From positions 1 through 12,563 of the forward strand of contig DAIAVG010000023.1 in the NCBI GenBank assembly GCA_027445725.1: DNA of 12,563 bases. Reading direction: 5' to 3'. Shown here in pieces: positions 11,528-12,563 of this stretch. The position numbers and the translations under genes were made by a program. Numbering within the stretch: position 1 is the stretch's first letter; the number at the start of each line of letters is the position of its first letter. The notes under the pieces are model-generated. The model was given only the letters and a program-made list of their open reading frames with translations, made no database searches and had not been told where the DNA came from. The DNA is from Acidithiobacillus sp. (GTDB lineage: Bacteria; Pseudomonadota; Gammaproteobacteria; Acidithiobacillales; Acidithiobacillaceae).

Positions 11528-12563
11528 AGACCATGGTGAGTTCCGTCATCAGGATCGGCATGAAGGTCAGCATGGCAATACCGAGAATCAGAGCACCAGC
11601 GGCAATCAGGGTCAGGATTCTGGAAATAACCACGACCTTTTCCGCCATTTCCGAGACGCGCATCGCCAGAATGTTCCGCATCATGTCGAGGGCCTGCACC
11701 TGTGCATTGATACCTGGTGCGGACATGGCGGAGGCGGCGTCGCCGGCAATGTAATCCGGAAAACCGCTTTCGCGGATGGCGACCGGGTAGCGGGTGCCCT
11801 GGCGTACTCTGGCACCCAATGCCTCAAACGCTTTGCGGCTGTCGGATCGTGCCGCGCTCTTGGCCAGCATGAAGGGGATACTATCCTGGTCAATGCTCGT
11901 TTCAATGAGCAGACGGAATCCGCCCCAGAGCGATGCGTTATCCACCATTTCCGAGAAGCGGCGCAGGGTGCCCACCGTATCCAGTATCCGTTTGAAGTAG
12001 ACCGAGCGGAGAAACAGGACGAATCCTGCCACGGAGGCAAAATACAGGACGGAATTGAGAGGAATGTCTTTGTCGAATTGGTCGGCGAATCCGTAGAAAG
12101 CGCGCGCGTAGCCTGGAATTTTTGAACTGGAATTGCTCGTCAGTTGCGCGAAGGCGTGCTGGTAGATAGGCACGCCGTAAACAATGGTGAACCAGATGCC
12201 AATCACTCCGGCAATGCCTATGAACGTGGGCTCGATGAGCATACCCCGTACTTTACGGGATATTTCCGCATTCCGCTGATAGTCCAGGCTCATGTTCTCA
12301 AAACCGTTGGCCGCCTTGGCACCCTGTTCCAGAGCAGAAATGATGGCGCAATCCCGTTCTGGGAAGCCGGCGACTCCCATCGCTTGGCCCATTTTCATGC
12401 CGGTGCGCATCAGGTTGCTCAAGTCCTGCGCGGCCATGCGCAGGCGAAAGTGGCGTGGTTGGGACTTCATGTCCGAAACCGCTCTTTCGGGTTCCATGCC
12501 GTTTTTGATGCGCAGGCCAATCCCCATATAGTAGGAGGCGAGGCCATCTGCACTGAATTTGGA
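11526..12563 (-). CDS. Type IV pilus / type II secretion inner-membrane platform protein (PilC/GspF/PilR family), 5' partial
   Basis: The frame stays open to the right edge of the window; an ATG at 12527 is internal, because the 12 codons before it (ending DGLASYY) are in frame and fit the start of a GspF domain. About 345 residues are visible. The first GspF domain runs through SQPRHFRLRMAAQDLSNLMR and GVAGFPERDCAIISALEQG. Two hydrophobic segments follow (around IGIAGVIGIWFTIVYGVPIY and VLYFASVAGFVLFLRSVYF). The second GspF domain contains NASLWGGFRLLIETSIDQDS and FPDYIAGDAASA. A last membrane helix, LIAAGALILGIAMLTFMPIL, closes the protein. The topology, with three membrane segments and two cytoplasmic domains, is typical of the family, which links the ATPase to pilin assembly. 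In R64-like systems PilR is encoded between the PilQ ATPase and the prepilin, so an assembly ATPase gene is expected just outside the window. Confidence 0.9.
   Translation of the reverse strand, partial: SKFSADGLASYYMGIGLRIKNGMEPERAVSDMKSQPRHFRLRMAAQDLSNLMRTGMKMGQAMGVAGFPERDCAIISALEQGAKAANGFENMSLDYQRNAEISRKVRGMLIEPTFIGIAGVIGIWFTIVYGVPIYQHAFAQLTSNSSSKIPGYARAFYGFADQFDKDIPLNSVLYFASVAGFVLFLRSVYFKRILDTVGTLRRFSEMVDNASLWGGFRLLIETSIDQDSIPFMLAKSAARSDSRKAFEALGARVRQGTRYPVAIRESGFPDYIAGDAASAMSAPGINAQVQALDMMRNILAMRVSEMAEKVVVISRILTLIAAGALILGIAMLTFMPILMTELTMV

Noticed and set aside
1..12563. CRISPR array, transposase or insertion-sequence ends
   Set aside because: No regularly spaced repeat series, no transposase-like frame, and no long terminal inverted repeats were seen; the repeats found are short and isolated.

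Overview
The window joins two kinds of DNA. Positions 1-1166 look like ordinary proteobacterial chromosome, all on the + strand: the 3' end of a YbjQ-like gene, an intact pspA-type gene, and a tRNA-Arg(ACG) gene with its own promoter and a strong terminator. Right after the tRNA the coding strand flips. Everything from 1366 to 12563 is on the - strand and looks like the accessory load of an integrative or conjugative element: type IV pilus genes, a ParB-family protein, a stand-alone primase-like protein and several small proteins I do not recognise. The 3' end of a tRNA gene is a classical integration site, so I read this as one end of an integrated element. No integrase lies in the window, and the other end is outside it. 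The host is a Gram-negative bacterium (signal peptides, SecB-type chaperone, type IV pili), probably a proteobacterium or an acidithiobacillus-like relative; I cannot name a species.

Layout of the element, in transcription order (right to left). (1) 12563-11526: inner-membrane platform protein of the PilC/GspF/PilR family, whose start is outside the window. (2) 11392-7912: a four-gene cassette made of a 593-aa exported, Gly/Asn/Tyr/Gln-rich protein, a 184-aa unknown, a SecB-like chaperone of normal SecB length, and an exported 223-aa protein resembling DUF3617. It is closed by a 14-bp perfect hairpin. (3) 7609-5510: three tightly packed prepilin genes behind a long 5' leader hairpin. (4) 5490-4852: a PilT-type ATPase that stops just before Walker B, with an out-of-frame coding remnant beyond it that may be the last residues of a lost parA. 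(5) 4788-1366: ParB family, two unknown proteins, a zinc-ribbon/Toprim primase-like protein and a last unknown small protein, ending in a - strand terminator that faces the tRNA terminator.

How it could work together (inference): the platform protein and prepilins would build a conjugative or adhesive type IV pilus. The SecB-like protein could keep the large exported protein, which shares a Thr-Trp-(Asn/Ser)-Gly-Pro-Tyr-Gly motif with the first pilin, competent for Sec export. ParB and primase serve maintenance or transfer of the element. The two observations most worth following up are the SecB-like chaperone inside a pilus locus and the pilT/parA deletion scar.
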